Source: Alcanivorax sp. (GTDB lineage: Bacteria; Pseudomonadota; Gammaproteobacteria; Pseudomonadales; Alcanivoracaceae). Taken from it: a stretch of 64,000 nucleotides of DNA. Shown here piece after piece: positions 61,325 through 64,000 of the stretch. Position 1 is the stretch's first letter; every line of letters begins with the position of its first letter. The stretch lies in NCBI RefSeq assembly GCF_019431375.1, contig NZ_CP080267.1:1860001-1924000 (forward strand), in the 5' to 3' direction. A program made the position numbers and the translations under genes. A model generated the notes under the pieces. That model searched no databases. It worked only from the letters and a program-made list of their open reading frames with translations, and was not told the origin of the DNA.

Positions 61325-63469
61325 ATGAATGTTCGTAAACTCTTACTGCTGGCGATCTTTGCAACACTGATCGCCAGCTATTTTTTCTTCGATCTGGGTC
61401 AGTACCTGAGCCTGGATTACATCAAGAATCAGCAGGCGTCGTTTGACGCCCTGTACCAGGAAAATCCGGTACTGATTCTTGGTGGTTTCTTTGTGTTGTA
61501 CGTGGTGGTTACCGCCCTGAGCCTGCCCGGCGCCGCTATCATGACTCTGGCTGCTGGTGCCCTGTTTGGTTTCTGGGTGGCGCTGGTGCTGGTGTCCTTT
61601 GCGTCATCCATCGGTGCCACTCTGGCCTTTCTCGCTTCCCGGTTTCTGTTCCATGATTCCGTACAGCATCGCTTCGGCGATCGTCTGAAAAAACTCAACG
61701 ACGGCGTCAAGAAGGACGGAGCCTTCTATCTTTTTACCCTGCGCCTGGTCCCCGCCTTTCCGTTCTTCGTGATCAACCTGGTCATGGGCCTCACCCCCAT
61801 CAAGGTGGTTACCTTTTACTGGGTCAGCCAGGTGGGCATGCTGGCCGGTACCGCCGTCTATGTACTGGCCGGCACTCAACTGGGCCAGGTGAAAAGCGCC
61901 AGCGGCCTGCTGTCGCCGGAACTGATCGGCGCCTTTGTACTGCTGGGTATTTTTCCCTGGATTGCCAAGTTCATCATGGCAAGACTGCAGGCCCGCAAGG
62001 TTTACCAGGGCTGGCAGAAACCGGACCACTTCGATCGCAACCTGATCGTCATTGGTGCCGGTTCCGCCGGGCTGGTCAGCGCCTATATCGCCGCCACCGT
62101 GAAAGCCAAGGTCACCCTGATCGAAAAACACAAGATGGGCGGCGACTGTCTGAACACTGGCTGCGTGCCCTCCAAGGCATTAATCAAAAGCGCACGGCTT
62201 GCCTGGCACGACAAGGAAGCGGACAAGTATGGCTTTGATACCATCCGCAGCGATTTTCGTTTCAGCAAACTGATGGCCCGGGTGCACAAGGTGATCGAAA
62301 AGATCGAACCGCATGACTCCGTGGAGCGCTACACGGAGCTGGGAGTGGATTGCCGCCAGGGTGAAGCGCGCATTGTGTCCCCCTGGGAAGTGGAAATCCG
62401 CAACGGTGACAGCACTGAACGCCTCACCGCCCGCAGCATCATCATTGCCAGCGGCGCCCGCCCCTTCGTGCCACCCATTCCCGGCATCGAGGACATGGAC
62501 ATCCTCACCTCCGACAATCTCTGGGCAGTCCAGGAGCAACCCAAGCGGCTAGTGGTGCTGGGTGGCGGCCCCATTGGCTGTGAGCTGGCCCAGACCTTTG
62601 CCCGCCTGGGCAGCCAGGTGATGCAGGTGGAAATGCTGCCGCGCATCATGCCCCGCGAAGATGACGATGCCGCTGCCCTGGTCACCGCCTCACTGCAGGA
62701 AAGCGGGGTGGACGTAATGACCGAACACAAGGCCGTGCGTTTTGCCCGGGAAGGCAACGACAAGGTGTTGTATGTGGAGCACAACGGCGAAGAAAAGCGG
62801 CTGGTGTTCGATGCAGTGCTGGTGGCCGTGGGCCGTCGTGCCAATACCGATGGTTTGGGCCTGGACGAGTTGCACCTGCCCACTAATGACAATGGTACCG
62901 TCACCGTGAACGAGCAGCTGCAAAGCCGCTACCCTAACATCTACGCCTGCGGCGACGTGGCCGGCCCCTACCAGTTCACCCATACTGCGGCCCATCAGGC
63001 CTGGTATGCCGCCGTCAACGCCCTGTTCGGGTCACTGAAACGCTTCAGCGTGGATTACCGGGTGATCCCCTGGGCGACCTTCACCGACCCGGAGGTGGCC
63101 CGGGTGGGGCTGAATGAGCAGGACGCCGATGAACAGGGTGTGGATTACGAAGTGACCCGCTATGGCATCGACGATCTGGATCGGGCCATTGCCGACAGCA
63201 ACGACCACGGCTTCGTGAAAGTGATTACCGCCAAGGGCAGCGACAAGATTCTCGGCGTCACCATCGTTGGCACCGGTGCCAGCGACCTGATTGCCGAATA
63301 TGTGCTGGCCATGAAACACGGCCTGGGCCTGAACAAGATCCTCGGCACCATCCACATCTACCCCACCATGGCAGAAGCAAACAAATTTGCTGCCGGTGAA
63401 TGGAAGAAAGCCCACAAACCGGAAGGCCTGTTGCGCTGGGTGGAACGCTTTCACGACTGGCGGCGCTAG
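61325..63469 (+). CDS. TVP38/TMEM64 membrane domain fused to a flavin disulfide oxidoreductase
   Basis: Residues 1-225 form a TVP38/VTT-type membrane domain with about six helices, including LTLRLVPAFPFFVINLVMG as the conserved re-entrant region. Residues 238-714 are a mercuric reductase/lipoamide dehydrogenase-like enzyme: FAD site GAGSAG (244-249), redox cysteines C275 and C280 in GGDCLNTGCVPSK, NAD(P)-binding LGGGPIGCELA, ACGDVAGP and the C-terminal HIYPTMAEA. The MerA-type vicinal Cys pair at the end is missing, so it is not a standard mercuric reductase. In an arsM locus it could reduce an arsenical or a thiol partner at the membrane, or modify lipids; this is inference. Confidence 0.87.
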   Translation: MNVRKLLLLAIFATLIASYFFFDLGQYLSLDYIKNQQASFDALYQENPVLILGGFFVLYVVVTALSLPGAAIMTLAAGALFGFWVALVLVSFASSIGATLAFLASRFLFHDSVQHRFGDRLKKLNDGVKKDGAFYLFTLRLVPAFPFFVINLVMGLTPIKVVTFYWVSQVGMLAGTAVYVLAGTQLGQVKSASGLLSPELIGAFVLLGIFPWIAKFIMARLQARKVYQGWQKPDHFDRNLIVIGAGSAGLVSAYIAATVKAKVTLIEKHKMGGDCLNTGCVPSKALIKSARLAWHDKEADKYGFDTIRSDFRFSKLMARVHKVIEKIEPHDSVERYTELGVDCRQGEARIVSPWEVEIRNGDSTERLTARSIIIASGARPFVPPIPGIEDMDILTSDNLWAVQEQPKRLVVLGGGPIGCELAQTFARLGSQVMQVEMLPRIMPREDDDAAALVTASLQESGVDVMTEHKAVRFAREGNDKVLYVEHNGEEKRLVFDAVLVAVGRRANTDGLGLDELHLPTNDNGTVTVNEQLQSRYPNIYACGDVAGPYQFTHTAAHQAWYAAVNALFGSLKRFSVDYRVIPWATFTDPEVARVGLNEQDADEQGVDYEVTRYGIDDLDRAIADSNDHGFVKVITAKGSDKILGVTIVGTGASDLIAEYVLAMKHGLGLNKILGTIHIYPTMAEANKFAAGEWKKAHKPEGLLRWVERFHDWRR

Positions 63470-63496
63470 ACAGCGTCAGGAAAGCGTTTTTCTACT

Positions 63497-63520
63497 GTGG
63501 GAAGCGATGCTTCCATCGCG
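63497..63520 (+). repeat. REP element copy upstream of the DUF547 gene
   Basis: GTGGGAAGCGATG, CTTC, CATCGCG: identical except for the 4-base middle to the minus-strand copy at 3539-3562 beside the decayed transposase. It falls between the fusion gene and DUF547. Confidence 0.75.
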
Positions 63521-63540
63521 AAAACCGATAGGAGACACCA

Positions 63541-64000
63541 TGATTGCGCGCTTGTTGTTACCCTTGCTGCTATTGCTTGCCAGCCCATTGATGGCATTTG
63601 ATCATAGTGGCTGGGACCAGTTGCTGGCAGATCATGTGCAGTGGCAGCGTGACGGAGTCACCACCGGCGTGGATTACCCTGGCATCCGCGCTGACCGGGT
63701 GGCGCTGGATGAATATCTTGCCGACCTGTCGCAGGTCTCAAACGATGACTTTGAGCGCTGGTCCCGGGATCAGCAACTGGCTTTTCTGATCAACGCCTAC
63801 AATGCCTTCACCGTCGACCTGATCCTGCGCCAGGACTCCCTGCCCGACTCCATCCGGGATATTGGTTCCTTCTTCTCCGGCCCCTGGGAGCAGCGCTTCT
63901 TTACCCTACTGGGCGAAGAACGCACCCTGGACGAAGTGGAACACGAGATGATTCGCGGCAATCCGGCACTGATGGATCCGCGCATTCACTTTGCCGTGAA
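63541..64000 (+). CDS. DUF547 protein (5' part, runs off window)
   Basis: The first 153 residues are present and the frame stays open at the window edge. A signal peptide (MIARLLLPLLLLLASPLMA) is followed by the DUF547 pattern: VDYPGIRADRVALDEYL, LAFLINAYNAFTVDLIL, and DPRIHFAV at the cut end. The ribosome-binding site AGGAGACACC supports the start. DUF547 proteins are exported and related to papain-like folds, but their activity is unknown. Their recurring place near TVP38 and ArsM genes suggests a role in the same pathway. Confidence 0.85.

Noticed and set aside
61325..63469. Mercuric reductase (merA) of a mer operon
   Set aside because: The C-terminal vicinal cysteines and the N-terminal heavy-metal domain are absent, a TVP38 domain is fused instead, and no merT, merP or merR is nearby.

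Overview
This 64 kb window looks like the chromosome of a marine, salt-adapted gammaproteobacterium, most likely Alcanivorax/Alloalcanivorax or a close Oceanospirillales relative. That assignment is an inference. It rests on high GC content, ectoine synthesis (ectABC) and ectoine uptake (teaABCD) in one window, the conserved block nrdR / ribD-ribE-ribBA-ribH-nusB-thiL-pgpA next to dxs-ispA-xseB, and a CrbS/CrbR acetate switch. No rRNA or tRNA gene, CRISPR array or prophage was recognised.

Layout. 1-973: 5' part of a periplasmic alkylsulfatase, minus strand. 1.45-3.6 kb: tandem universal stress protein, then an AT-rich low-density patch with a decayed REP-associated transposase, one REP copy and a 33-bp direct repeat carrying a terminator at both ends. 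3.6-5.7 kb: folE2 and a TPR membrane protein. 5.9-9.1 kb: ectR and ectABC. 9.2-10.4 kb: DcaP-like porin. 10.6-22.1 kb: acetate module with acs, crbR, the transporter-like hybrid kinase crbS, a DnaQ-type exonuclease, a cNMP/CBS/DUF294 protein, actP and its DUF4212 partner. 22.3-24.3 kb: MBL hydrolase and dusC. 24.5-29.2 kb: teaABCD plus a porin. 29.7-32.9 kb: xseB-ispA-dxs. 33-34.2 kb: diguanylate cyclase. 34.4-40.2 kb: pgpA, thiL, nusB and the rib genes. 40.2-42.4 kb: LysR regulator divergent from an SbtA-type bicarbonate transporter. 42.5-44.7 kb: nrdR, a four-helix-bundle protein and glyA. 45-49.3 kb: LuxR-type regulator, ettA, PilZ protein, ECF sigma factor and zinc-finger anti-sigma candidate. 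49.5-56.6 kb: CusCBA-type Cu/Ag efflux and two small membrane or secreted proteins. 56.6-64 kb: pstSCAB divergent from an arsenosugar-type arsM, a small secreted peptide, a TVP38-flavoprotein fusion and a DUF547 protein cut by the window edge.

The genes fall into three main physiological themes: osmoadaptation (ectoine made by EctABC and recovered by TeaABCD), acetate sensing, import and activation (CrbSR, ActP, Acs), and metal/metalloid handling (Cus, ArsM locus). The most unusual signals are the possible arsenosugar/arsenolipid locus joined to a Pst transporter, and heptanucleotide repeat arrays that occur only as inverted pairs at four gene borders. One pair brackets the four-helix-bundle gene and another supplies or overlaps the stop codons of crbR and crbS.
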